64,000 nt of DNA from positions 1 to 64,000 of the forward strand of contig JAUHYI010000014.1 in NCBI GenBank assembly GCA_030426385.1, given 5' to 3'. The notes below the pieces were generated by a model that saw only the letters and a list, made by a program, of their open reading frames with translations, had not been told where the DNA came from and ran no database searches. Positions within the stretch are counted from its first letter, which is position 1; the number at the start of each line of letters is the position of its first letter. Positions 1 through 8,369 of this stretch are shown here, in pieces. Position numbers and translations under genes: made by a program. Origin of the DNA: Phycisphaerae bacterium. GTDB lineage: Bacteria > Planctomycetota > Phycisphaerae > Phycisphaerales > Phycisphaeraceae.

Positions 1-1543
1 GCATGCCATCGAATGTTTCCAAGCCCAACTGATGCAAGATCGTCGGTGCCAGGTCGATGATGTGTGCGTCTTCAATCGTGGTGCCAGGTGTGATATGTGG
101 GGCTTTGGCCATGATCCAACCCGTGGGGTTATGGTGACCACTTCGGCCGTCGCCGAATTTATCCGTGGTTTCCCACACGATTTTTCCGTATTGCTCAGAC
201 ACCATGACCTGCGAATCCATCACAGGGATATTGGCCCAACGCACAATTAAGTCCGGCATTGAAGGGCTACGATTGCTCGTAACTTCGGGCCAAACTTCAT
301 CGCCACGCAATACCGCACTCACTAACGGCTGCCCGGTTTTTTCATCTTTCCATGACAGGAACCCGTCGGTAATTTTTTGCAGCAATGCGTCAAGTTCACT
401 GGGCTCGACGATGCCTTCCGGTTCACGGCCTTTGAGGTTGATTCGCACATAGCCTTCCAAATCACCCAATGGCACAAACGCTTTGATCTGAGACCAATCT
501 TTGGCTTTGCCGCGACCGGACCAGAAACGCATGAGTTTGTCTTGCACGGGTTTGGGTAATTGCCGTTTTACATAAGATCGCCATTCGTTAGGAATCGCTT
601 GACGCACGCGTTTCAACAATCCCGGATTCGATTTGGGAAAATCTTCCGGGAACAGTTTTTTGTCATGCACGATGCGATCCAACATGTCTGCCGTTAGCGG
701 GTATCGACTTTGCGATCGTTGCATGCCGTGTGAAGCCATGCAAATGACCGTCACGTCGTCGCCGACTTCTGACAGCATCTTGCCGACTTGTTTGTCCGCA
801 CAGACATACAGATCACGAATGGCATTGTCATATTTTTCCAACATGGCTGGCGATACATCGGCAGGATTTTCTTTGAAACTCGATCGATCCCACAGGTCAT
901 GACCGCCACGGTGCGTTGCCCCCAGGCCGACGATGAACATGTCCCACTCGTCATTGCGTAACAGATCACGGCAGGCATCGCCTACTTTTTCTGTGCCTTC
1001 GATCAAACGTTTACGCGTACGCAACTGGGCTTTGATCGATTGCAATTCGCCTGCTTCGGGAGGAATCGGCAACTTGTGGTATTTCGATTTGAGATGTTCG
1101 CCAAATTCAGGCGGATACGAATCAAGATCGCACAGTTTGTCATAGCTTCCCCATGACACAATTTCCTTGCCGTCGATCGGCGTGGTCGGAAATGACATCG
1201 GCACATCTATGGCAATCACTTTTTTGCCCAGTGGTCCCAACTGTCGGTAGAACGGCTTGAGATCCAACCAATCCGGTGTCGGCCGGACGTCGTCCATTTG
1301 CTCGGGCACCCATTGCATCCAACAGATATAGCCGTGTTCCACAGGCCATTTGCCCGTGACGATGGTCGGCCAGGGTGTGGCGATCAATGTATCGGCTGTC
1401 GATTTGATTGGGCCATAGGCGCTCGAATCGCGCAGCTTTTTCAGGTTGGGCAAATAGCCTTCTTCACACCACTGTTCGATGCGCGATTTGTCTGCACAGT
1501 CAACGACGATCCAGATCACTTTATTGTTTGAAGTCTCATGCAT
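1..1543 (-). CDS. AlkP-superfamily (type I phosphodiesterase-like) phosphohydrolase, C-terminus beyond window
   Basis: The reading frame is open from an ATG at 1543 to the left edge, so the C-terminus is missing. It starts MHETSNNKVIWIVVD. Asp15 sits where the first metal ligand of the alkaline-phosphatase superfamily lies, and the later segment TPWPTIVTG fits the nucleophile Thr region. GATHRGGHDLW, ASHGMQ and GHHNPTGW match the later metal-site blocks, although the usual DHG is SHG here. There is no signal peptide, so it is probably cytoplasmic. The start overlaps the preceding oxidoreductase gene by 8 bp, and an AGGAG lies just upstream inside that gene, so the two are translationally coupled. 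A phosphohydrolase or phosphotransferase acting on a glycan or nucleotide-sugar intermediate is inferred. The substrate cannot be told. Confidence 0.8.
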   Translation of the reverse strand, partial: MHETSNNKVIWIVVDCADKSRIEQWCEEGYLPNLKKLRDSSAYGPIKSTADTLIATPWPTIVTGKWPVEHGYICWMQWVPEQMDDVRPTPDWLDLKPFYRQLGPLGKKVIAIDVPMSFPTTPIDGKEIVSWGSYDKLCDLDSYPPEFGEHLKSKYHKLPIPPEAGELQSIKAQLRTRKRLIEGTEKVGDACRDLLRNDEWDMFIVGLGATHRGGHDLWDRSSFKENPADVSPAMLEKYDNAIRDLYVCADKQVGKMLSEVGDDVTVICMASHGMQRSQSRYPLTADMLDRIVHDKKLFPEDFPKSNPGLLKRVRQAIPNEWRSYVKRQLPKPVQDKLMRFWSGRGKAKDWSQIKAFVPLGDLEGYVRINLKGREPEGIVEPSELDALLQKITDGFLSWKDEKTGQPLVSAVLRGDEVWPEVTSNRSPSMPDLIVRWANIPVMDSQVMVSEQYGKIVWETTDKFGDGRSGHHNPTGWIMAKAPHITPGTTIEDAHIIDLAPTILHQLGLETFDGM

Positions 1544-2519
1544 CGATAAAAATCTCCTTGCCGCTTTGCTCTGCTGAAGTTCGCGCCGCTTCTACCGCGT
1601 GAATGACTGCGATGCCGTCATGAATACTGGGTTGGGGCGTTTGTTGGTTCGTGATAAATTGGAAGAAATTTTCAAACTGCACGACATAGGATCGACCCAG
1701 TGTCCACTTTTTCCCGGTCAGTCGGCCTTTGATCTTATCGCTGAAATCCATTGCTTGTCGCATCGCGCCGCCTGTGGGCAAAATGCGTTGCGATCCCATG
1801 CGTGCTGCATAGGTTTTGCCTTGCGTTTTTACAATTAAATGTTCCTGCGTGCGATCGCATTGGGCATGACTGCATGTGGCTTCAATGCCATCGGTCATTT
1901 TAACTTGCAGGCGAATCGTGCGTTCATCAGGACGCTGGGCCTGAACGCTGACGATATTGGCGTCAAATATATAACGCAACAAATCCAGATGATGCGATGC
2001 CAGATCGTCAAGTGGATCCACGATGCCGGTTAATGGGTTCCAGCCTTTTACGTTGTTATCGAATACGGTTTCGACTTGAATTGGTTGTGAGCGATCTCGT
2101 TTTTCCATCGCTTTGCGAAGAAGCACAATTGGTTGCCAATGTCTTCGGTTATAGCCAACCATCACACGCTGCACTGCGGCGTCGCCCATCGCAAGCAATT
2201 CGTTGGCATCGTCGAGCGTGGGAGCCAATGGTTTTTCTACCAGCACCGCAGGTCCAGCGTTTAGCACCTGTTTGACCATCGGGATGTGCATTTTGGGAGG
2301 GGTTGCGACGATCACGCCATCGAGCTTGGCCTGTTCCAGCATGGCTTCGATTGATGGGTATGTTTGGCAATCTGAAAATGATGACGCAATCAGGTCACGC
2401 CGCTCGGCCAATGGATCGGTCACGGCTACCAATGTGCCGCCGGATACCATTTGCAAGGCAGGCACATACAAATGTTCTGCAGCTCGGCCACAACCGATTA
2501 ATCCTAAACGAAATCCCAT
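1536..2519 (-). CDS. Gfo/Idh/MocA-family NAD(P)-dependent oxidoreductase
   Basis: This 327-residue protein has the family layout. An N-terminal Rossmann fold opens with GLIGCGRAAEHLY (residues 5-17), the catalytic-lysine motif VEKPLAP lies near residue 94, and an alpha/beta C-terminal domain follows. Such enzymes oxidise or reduce a hydroxyl or keto group on sugars, often nucleotide sugars. AAGGA lies about 9 nt before the ATG. The stop overlaps the start of the downstream AlkP-like gene. It sits at the far end of the polysaccharide cluster, so a role in making or modifying a precursor sugar is likely, but the substrate is not visible from sequence. Confidence 0.88.
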   Translation of the reverse strand: MGFRLGLIGCGRAAEHLYVPALQMVSGGTLVAVTDPLAERRDLIASSFSDCQTYPSIEAMLEQAKLDGVIVATPPKMHIPMVKQVLNAGPAVLVEKPLAPTLDDANELLAMGDAAVQRVMVGYNRRHWQPIVLLRKAMEKRDRSQPIQVETVFDNNVKGWNPLTGIVDPLDDLASHHLDLLRYIFDANIVSVQAQRPDERTIRLQVKMTDGIEATCSHAQCDRTQEHLIVKTQGKTYAARMGSQRILPTGGAMRQAMDFSDKIKGRLTGKKWTLGRSYVVQFENFFQFITNQQTPQPSIHDGIAVIHAVEAARTSAEQSGKEIFIDA

Positions 2520-2574
2520 GACTCTTAGTCCTTATAAACGACGCGCGGTCGTATCAATATCCTGGTTCTGTTAT

Positions 2575-3561
2575 CTATTTAGCTACATCGTACAGTTGGC
2601 TGTACGGCTGAATCGGTTCTCGGCAAGCACGCCGAAATCCTGATGCCCACCAGAACATACCCAGCAGCACCAACGGACTCAGTAGTAATAATTTTGGCAA
2701 CGCTCGTTTGTGCAAACGCAGGGTTTGTCCCAGCATGTATTTCAAACGTTTCGCCACGAGCGGTATGGCGACCAGCCGATATCGCCCGAGCTTTCGATGT
2801 TTATGCGTCATTTTCAAGCCGACCGAGCCACGGCAATATCCAAAAAACGCTTGGTGTTTTAGAAAACCCGACAATGTGGTACGACCGATATGTCGAATGC
2901 GCATCGCGGCATCAAATCGAATGGCGTCAGGCTGATTGGGATATCGATCTGCCATGGCGAAACATAACAAAGTGTCTTCACCCGCGGGCATTTTGGTGTC
3001 GGGGAAACCACCAATGGCCAGAAAGTCATCGCGACTCATAGCCATATTGCAGCCGGGGAAATATTCAGCCTGTCCGCTGGGGCGCGTTGGGGGAAAATCG
3101 GCGAATTGCGAATAATTGTCTGCGACTGCAAATGGATTCCATGGCCGAGCATCGAGCACTGGACCGCCCACCATTTTGGCACCTGCGTCCAACGCACGAA
3201 CCGCTGCCGAAACAAACGTGGGGTCGGCCACACAATCGGCATCCAGAAATATCACATAGTCGGCGCTGGTTTGTTCGCTGCCGATGTTGCGACCAATGCA
3301 TTGCAACAAATTATCGTGTGACCGAATCAATTTAACACGGGGATAACGGTTCGCCACAGCTGCCACCGCGTCGTCATGCCAGCCATCGATCACGATGACA
3401 TCGAACGCACCGTCATAGTCCTGTTGTTCCAACGAATCCAAGCATGGCGGCAAATATTCTGCGCCCTTGACTGGAATGATCACTGACGCCCGCAGTGATT
3501 GTGCCGAACTTGCATCGGGCGATTGGGAAGGTTCGGTGGTTTGAGTGTGGTGAGTCGTCAT
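2575..3561 (-). CDS. glycosyltransferase family 2
   Basis: A GT-A glycosyltransferase of about 328 residues. The nucleotide-sugar-binding start SVIIPVKG is at residues 26-33, the DxD metal motif FLDADC at 105-110, and an acceptor-loop GEDTLL further on. A C-terminal hydrophobic stretch (LLLLSPLVLLGMFWW) suggests membrane attachment. The open frame extends 42 codons upstream, but that part is low-complexity and reaches towards the preceding gene, so I chose the ATG at 3561. It would add one sugar to a lipid-linked repeat unit at the inner face of the membrane. The donor sugar is unknown. Confidence 0.87.
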   Translation of the reverse strand: MTTHHTQTTEPSQSPDASSAQSLRASVIIPVKGAEYLPPCLDSLEQQDYDGAFDVIVIDGWHDDAVAAVANRYPRVKLIRSHDNLLQCIGRNIGSEQTSADYVIFLDADCVADPTFVSAAVRALDAGAKMVGGPVLDARPWNPFAVADNYSQFADFPPTRPSGQAEYFPGCNMAMSRDDFLAIGGFPDTKMPAGEDTLLCFAMADRYPNQPDAIRFDAAMRIRHIGRTTLSGFLKHQAFFGYCRGSVGLKMTHKHRKLGRYRLVAIPLVAKRLKYMLGQTLRLHKRALPKLLLLSPLVLLGMFWWASGFRRACREPIQPYSQLYDVAK

Positions 3562-3631
3562 GATGACTGTCTGATGGTTTGAGTGTGCGTATGGCGTGAT
3601 GGCATGGGTGCGTAGTGTGTGTGGAAAGGTG

Positions 3632-3656
3632 GTGTGTGTGGTGGGGGGGCGGGGGG
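3632..3656 (+). repeat. GT and G-run low-complexity tract
   Basis: Between two glycosyltransferase genes lies a GTGTGTG stretch followed by runs of seven and six G. Similar (GT)nGn tracts recur at 8141-8157, 15271-15298, 22757-22777 and 25385-25425, always at gene junctions of this cluster. Confidence 0.7.
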
Positions 3657-4907
3657 TTACGCGATGATGTGCCGAGCGATTTTCCAATAGCCGTTGAAAA
3701 GTACGTTCAGCAGTGTGATCCCGAACCGGGCGATCGGGTTTTTGATGAACCCCGGTGCCAGTGGAATTGGGCCGCCGCTGAGAACCTGACGGTCTGGCGT
3801 TTTACGGTTATTTTGTACGCGTTTACGCTTGGACAAGATCAGCGATACGTTCGTCAGATTCCACCACCATGCGCGTACCCATTGCCAACCGAACCCACGC
3901 AACACCGCGATTCCCAGGCTTGCCAATTCATACAATGCCAGGGCGGGTAGCAGGACTAACAATGTCCATATCCGGTAATGGATGAACATGTTGAGCAAGC
4001 GATGTCGCATTGACAGGTACATGCGGCGCTTGGGATATTTCTTTTCTTTGCCACGAAACGATAGGCCTGGCGTTCCCGCACCGCGCTCGTGCCACACGAC
4101 CGCTTTGGGTTCACAGAACACGTGGTATCCCATGCCTCGCATGCGCATGGAAAATTCCAGATCCTCAAAATAGAAGAAGAAGGTTTCGTCGAAAGCACCC
4201 GCAGCCATCACTCGGGGAAGATCCACCAGATAGCACGCACCGATGCAGCCTCCCACTTCGACCGCATTCATGTTCGGCAATTGATCCACGGGCGTATAGG
4301 CATGGCGTAGTGTCATCGTTCCCAGGAAATGACATTCAGCGCCCTCGGCTTGTACCGTATCTCGCTCAGGAATTAAACGAATGCGTGGACAAACAATCAC
4401 AGGCTTATCGTTGTTTTGATAGGCCTTGACCATGCATTCGATCGTGTCGTCCTGCATATAGATATCGTTGTCGACCAGCAAAGCCAGTTCGGGGATCACA
4501 GGGTTTGTTTGGCTATCGTGTGTGCTATTTGTGGGTACCGTACCATCAAGCAACATTTGCAAACCTGTGTTGCGGGCCTGGGGTAAGCCTTCGTTGCATC
4601 CCATGTCGTGGACATGCACGGGGATGGATGCATCGGCAAATTGCGCGCGTATTTTTTCTGGCGTGCCATCGGTCGAATCATTGTCGATCAATAAAATCTG
4701 CGTCAAAGGATACGGCTGATTTACCAACGCTTCGATCGTGTTGATGATGCGCTGGCCGCCGTTGTAATTGATGACTACCGCACTGACCGTCGTGGGTGGC
4801 CCCGCGTTCTGTTTGGTGTCGCTTGTGTCGCCATCGGGCAGTGATGCATGCGATGACTGCTGCGACGTTGAATTAGGCGATGCCGTTTGTTCCATCAGAT
4901 CATCCAT
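3657..4907 (-). CDS. glycosyltransferase family 2, rhamnosyltransferase-like
   Basis: A 416-residue protein with about 40 polar, disordered N-terminal residues before the GT-A fold (SAVVINYNG, residues 42-50; LLIDNDSTDGT, 72-82). LVDNDIYMQD carries the DxD-like metal site, and FEDLEFSMRMRGMGYH resembles the EDxDxxxRxxxxGY block typical of WbbL-type rhamnosyltransferases. A hydrophobic stretch near residue 335 (LLVLLPALALYELASLG) suggests membrane association. The start at 4907 has no clear Shine-Dalgarno sequence, and Met5 is an alternative. It may begin its own transcript, because a promoter-like pair lies about 110 bp upstream. Confidence 0.85.
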   Translation of the reverse strand: MDDLMEQTASPNSTSQQSSHASLPDGDTSDTKQNAGPPTTVSAVVINYNGGQRIINTIEALVNQPYPLTQILLIDNDSTDGTPEKIRAQFADASIPVHVHDMGCNEGLPQARNTGLQMLLDGTVPTNSTHDSQTNPVIPELALLVDNDIYMQDDTIECMVKAYQNNDKPVIVCPRIRLIPERDTVQAEGAECHFLGTMTLRHAYTPVDQLPNMNAVEVGGCIGACYLVDLPRVMAAGAFDETFFFYFEDLEFSMRMRGMGYHVFCEPKAVVWHERGAGTPGLSFRGKEKKYPKRRMYLSMRHRLLNMFIHYRIWTLLVLLPALALYELASLGIAVLRGFGWQWVRAWWWNLTNVSLILSKRKRVQNNRKTPDRQVLSGGPIPLAPGFIKNPIARFGITLLNVLFNGYWKIARHIIA

Positions 4908-5016
4908 GATGCGTTATTGGTGTGGCTGGTGATAAAATTGATAAAACCCCAAGTCGGCTTGGAGTTGTGCGGGCGAACACGTTTGCTAATGGGTTTAGCG
5001 TGTGTGATTTGCCTGC

Positions 5017-5045
5017 GTTATCTATCGTCAATATGACAGTGTCAA
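5017..5045 (-). promoter_or_regulatory. candidate sigma-70 promoter for the 4907 glycosyltransferase
   Basis: On the minus strand TTGACA (5045-5040) is followed by 17 nt and GATAAC (5022-5017). The palindrome TGACAGTGTCA (5034-5044) overlaps the -35 and could be an operator. The -10 is imperfect. Confidence 0.4.
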
Positions 5046-5188
5046 TTCGATTTATATGACGTATGGGAGAACACTAACCTTCGAGTCCGAGGCGTAAATC
5101 GTGGAGGTGCGATAATACAAGGCTTATAAGCTGCTTGGCACCGATAATCCCTCAATCTTTATGTCATCGGAATACACGAAAAGCTCGG

Positions 5189-5230
5189 CATCATTTCAGT
5201 TCAATGAGTTGTAAGAACATCGAAATGATG
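5189..5230 (-). terminator. inverted repeat after glycosyltransferase stop
   Basis: CATCATTTC (5189-5197) and GAAATGATG (5222-5230) are perfect inverted repeats around a 24-nt loop, 20 bp beyond the stop codon at 5251. No T-run follows, so termination is only a possibility. Confidence 0.3.
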
Positions 5231-5250
5231 AAAGCAAAAGTGATTTATGG

Positions 5251-6501
5251 TCATGCGCCGCGACACAACTGTTGGTAGATGTGTTCGCATTTTTCTGCCA
5301 CACGATCCCAGCTTAAATGTGCGGTAGCGTAGGCTTTGGCTTCAACACCCAATTGTTCTGCCTGTTGGCGATGGTTGAGCAAGTGATCGATAGCATCAGC
5401 CAATGCCTGGGTATCATCATCAGGAACGATCCATCCGGATTTTTCGTGTTCGATGAGTTTGGCTGTGCCCGCAAATGAAATGACTGGAATGCCTGCGGCC
5501 ATGTAGTTGAGTAGTTTCATGGCAATGCCGTCACCCTCAACGCGCGGGTTCAGGGCCAGATCGCATTCGATCATATGGTTGGGCAGTTCGGCAAACCCCC
5601 CGGGCAGAATGTCGATCGCATCACGAATACCCAAATCGCGCGCCTGGTTTTCGTAGTCATCGAATGATGAGCCAGTCACGATGCGTAGACGCACGTCTTG
5701 ACGCTTGGCTCGCAATTTGGCAAACCCCTCCAGCATCAGTCCCACCCCTTGATACGCCGCCAAATTGCCTGTAAACAGCAATGTTCGCGGCGAGCCTAAC
5801 TCGGCTGAATCAGACCCGTGTACCGCGCGGGGATGATCAAAGTGTTCGATTTCCACACCGTTAACCAGGGCCGTCACGTTGTCAGGTGATAGGTCGTGGA
5901 TCTGAATTAGCTTGTCGCGAATTTCATCGGTGACGGTGACCACATGTTGGGCCCGTTTCGGTAATCCTCGGTCAAACATGCGCGCGATTTTCTGTTTGAA
6001 CGATTTAATCATGCCCATGCCGTAGTAATGCAGTTCAGCGGTAAGCAACACGTGGGCGTCAAACACGATCGGGATACGTCGCGCTGACGGGGCCAACAGA
6101 GGTGCGGCCAATGCCGCCAACAGTCCCTCGTAATGATGGGCATGAACCACGTCAATATTGTGCTTGCGATAAACCTGTGCCAGTTTGGCCACGAGCATCG
6201 GATCGCATACCAGGAGTTTTTGCCAACTGGGTCCCGCTTCGGTACGCGTGTAGGAGGGAACCTTGGCGATGCGATGCGTGGTGAAGGGTTGGTCGTCAGC
6301 GTTATCACCAAGGTGGTACGTGGCCACATGCACATCGTGGCCTCGCTTCGCCAGCGCTTCGGCCATGCGATGAATACGCACCGGCGTGCCTCGTGGATAG
6401 GGGAACGGGCATGCGGCTACGACGGCGATGCGCATGGGTTGCGAAGGTTGTGGTGTATGGTCTGTCATGGGGAGTGCGGGTTGGGCAATGGGGTCGGTCA
6501 T
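5251..6501 (-). CDS. glycosyltransferase family 4
   Basis: A 416-residue retaining GT-B glycosyltransferase. The N-terminal domain begins MRIAVVAACPFPYPRGTP (residue 23 on) with the glycine loop of GT4 enzymes. The C-terminal nucleotide-sugar site includes LLFTGNLAAYQGV and the ExxxxxxxE-like region EGDGIAMKLLNYMAAG. The ATG overlaps the stop of the flippase gene in an ATGA (6498-6501), so the pair is translationally coupled; Met12 and Met23 are alternative starts. It would transfer a sugar to the growing lipid-linked oligosaccharide. The donor is unknown. Confidence 0.88.
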   Translation of the reverse strand: MTDPIAQPALPMTDHTPQPSQPMRIAVVAACPFPYPRGTPVRIHRMAEALAKRGHDVHVATYHLGDNADDQPFTTHRIAKVPSYTRTEAGPSWQKLLVCDPMLVAKLAQVYRKHNIDVVHAHHYEGLLAALAAPLLAPSARRIPIVFDAHVLLTAELHYYGMGMIKSFKQKIARMFDRGLPKRAQHVVTVTDEIRDKLIQIHDLSPDNVTALVNGVEIEHFDHPRAVHGSDSAELGSPRTLLFTGNLAAYQGVGLMLEGFAKLRAKRQDVRLRIVTGSSFDDYENQARDLGIRDAIDILPGGFAELPNHMIECDLALNPRVEGDGIAMKLLNYMAAGIPVISFAGTAKLIEHEKSGWIVPDDDTQALADAIDHLLNHRQQAEQLGVEAKAYATAHLSWDRVAEKCEHIYQQLCRGA

Positions 6502-7850
6502 GGTGTGTCGTCGATAGGTGTGGCGTCTCGGCCTGCACGGATTTGGTGGCGGACGTAAAGAAGAATGATTGTCGTCAGGCTTATAGCCATGAGCGATTCA
6601 GAAGCCAACGTGGCCCACGCGGCACCCAGAGCGCCGTAGCGTGGTATGGCCACCGTGTTGAGTATCACATTGAATATCAGGCAAGCGACGGTGACCCAGA
6701 CCGTGATACGTTCCTGACGGGTTGCATTGGATAAAAACATGGCTACAAAATTTACAAACATCAGTGGTGTGGTCAGAAACAATACTCGTAGGATGACAAT
6801 GGAATCCTGATAGGCTTCGCCGAACATCAACACAATGATATAGTCAGCCAGGAGTAATACCGGGACGCTCATTACGGTGCCGCCGACCAGTGCCAGTCCG
6901 AACAGTCCACGGATTTTGCCGCGTAATTTAAGCCATAATCCCTGGGCGACCAAGGCCGCGGTGATCGGCAAAAAGACCTGCAGGAATGGTCGAGCCATGA
7001 ACCGTGAAGCTTCGAACAATTTGTAAGCGGTTTCGTAGCGTGCTACTTCCTGCGAAGGGGTGTTGCCTGTGGCTGTCTGCATGTACCCGAGCATGATGGT
7101 GTCGATCTTGAACTGAATCATTTGCAGAAACCCAAGAATGAACAGCGGGAACGATGCGATGGCAATCAGGCGAATGGCACCCATCGGGGCTTTCCATTGA
7201 ATAGCGCCAAAGGCTCGGCGTACGATCAGCCATGCCAGTGCTAACGTGATGCAGTTGGCGACGACATAGCAGATCAATAGCTCGCGCAGGTCCCAATGAA
7301 AATACACCATCAACCCTACGCTCAGCAGCATCAATATCTGGCCACACATGCTTACCAACACGCGTGTTCCCAACCAACGATGTCCGATCAGAAACGAGCT
7401 GAACGCGTAAAACATTCCCATGACCAACGTGTAAAACGCGGTCAAGCAGGTTATTTCCAACAGGCGTGGGTTCGTCAGGGCAATGAACCCCACCAGACCG
7501 ATGTACCCGATGATCGATAGGCCTAATCGTAGTGTGAATACTGCGGATAATTCGTTGAGTCCATAGTCGCGTTCGCCAGAGGGGTGGTCTGGATTGTCGG
7601 ATTGCGCACCCGATTTGTTTTTTGTGGGCTTGTCCTTGTTCGCAATCGTGCGGACCAGATGGGTATTGGTGCCCAGGTCAGCGATTAGGGAAACGAGCAG
7701 TGATAACGCCATGGCCAGGAAATAATCCCCGACCGTTTCCTTGGTCATGTAGCGAGTCAGCACCATCAGGATCAGATACCCGATGATTTTTTCCATGAAT
7801 TGTGAGCCTGTGGCGATCAGCAGATCAGATTTTGTTTTGCTCAATGCCAT
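6498..7850 (-). CDS. Wzx-type polysaccharide flippase (MOP superfamily)
   Basis: About 450 residues with a dozen or so hydrophobic segments spread over the whole length, beginning SDLLIATGSQFMEKIIGYLILMV written here in two parts: SDLLIATGSQFMEK then IIGYLILMV. This is the pattern of the polysaccharide-transporter branch of the MOP superfamily, which moves undecaprenyl-linked repeat units across the inner membrane. A polar loop (DKPTKNKSGAQSDNPDHP) separates early helices. The open frame reaches 52 codons further upstream, but that stretch is basic and non-membranous, so the ATG at 7850 is preferred. It is the first of two flippases in the cluster and overlaps the next GT4 gene. Confidence 0.87.
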   Translation of the reverse strand: MALSKTKSDLLIATGSQFMEKIIGYLILMVLTRYMTKETVGDYFLAMALSLLVSLIADLGTNTHLVRTIANKDKPTKNKSGAQSDNPDHPSGERDYGLNELSAVFTLRLGLSIIGYIGLVGFIALTNPRLLEITCLTAFYTLVMGMFYAFSSFLIGHRWLGTRVLVSMCGQILMLLSVGLMVYFHWDLRELLICYVVANCITLALAWLIVRRAFGAIQWKAPMGAIRLIAIASFPLFILGFLQMIQFKIDTIMLGYMQTATGNTPSQEVARYETAYKLFEASRFMARPFLQVFLPITAALVAQGLWLKLRGKIRGLFGLALVGGTVMSVPVLLLADYIIVLMFGEAYQDSIVILRVLFLTTPLMFVNFVAMFLSNATRQERITVWVTVACLIFNVILNTVAIPRYGALGAAWATLASESLMAISLTTIILLYVRHQIRAGRDATPIDDTP

Positions 7851-8010
7851 ATTGAAATTCGTGGAAGCCAAAGTGTGACGATCGCGGCGGTCGGCCGAGC
7901 CGGAGCCCAAATACGGAACGAAATTTCTCGCGTGTGATTCCCTGTTAGCTTTCGTTCGTGGGCGGCGCGAGTGTCGAGGGTTTGTTGGCCGTGACGCGCT
8001 GCTCAAGAGT

Positions 8011-8047
8011 GGCGGCTAACGCACGAGTTCAAAACGGGATGGGTATA
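8011..8047 (+). repeat. GGCGGCTAACG family repeat, partial copy
   Basis: Starts GGCGGCTAACGCACGAG and ends CGGGATGGGTAT, matching the right half of the copies at 57868-57933 and, inverted, at 62492-62546. The GCCGCCATAAA half is missing here. Confidence 0.6.
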
Positions 8048-8168
8048 ACTGGGCCCGAAGGTGGGATAGATGCAGCCATCGCGCCTCGCGCTGGGTGCGA
8101 AATTTTTTACAGCGATCGTGGTACAGGTTGGGGCGGTGGGGGGTGGGTGTGTGGGGGGGTAATGATAA

Positions 8169-8189
8169 CCCCGGGCCATTGACCCGGGG
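8169..8189. terminator. GC-rich hairpin downstream of SGNH gene
   Basis: CCCCGGG and CCCGGGG form a 7-bp stem with a 7-nt loop (CCATTGA), about 180 bp past the esterase stop. There is no T-run on either side, so the role is uncertain. Confidence 0.3.
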
Positions 8190-8369
8190 ACGGTGTGATT
8201 GTAGATGGGCCGGGGTGTTGATGGGCAGGCATGCCCAACGGTTGGCCGATCTCGCTATCGTTCGTTTTTTATCTTTTTTATCGTTTTATATCGTGGCTTT
8301 GACAGCGGGCTCGAATCGTTTGCGTTCGCGATTGCGTTGTAGCTGGCTTGGCTCACGTTATTCTGGTGG

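Larger units (their letters stand above)
4908..5250. other. 343-bp intergenic spacer inside the polysaccharide cluster
   Basis: No coding sequence is supported. It holds a minus-strand promoter candidate (5017-5045) with a small palindrome over its -35, and a long-looped inverted repeat (5189-5230) just past the stop of the upstream glycosyltransferase. It is the likeliest place for a transcript break between 5251 and 4907. Confidence 0.6.
7851..8369. other. 519-bp intergenic spacer with repeat copy and hairpin
   Basis: No gene is supported. The spacer contains a partial copy of the GGCGGCTAACG repeat family (8011-8047), a GT/G-run tract (8141-8157) and a GC-rich hairpin (8169-8189). It separates the SGNH esterase from the flippase and may hold a transcript break. 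Confidence 0.6.

Noticed and set aside
4908-5250. A riboswitch in the long spacer
   Set aside because: No conserved riboswitch core was recognised; only a promoter-like pair and a loose inverted repeat are seen.
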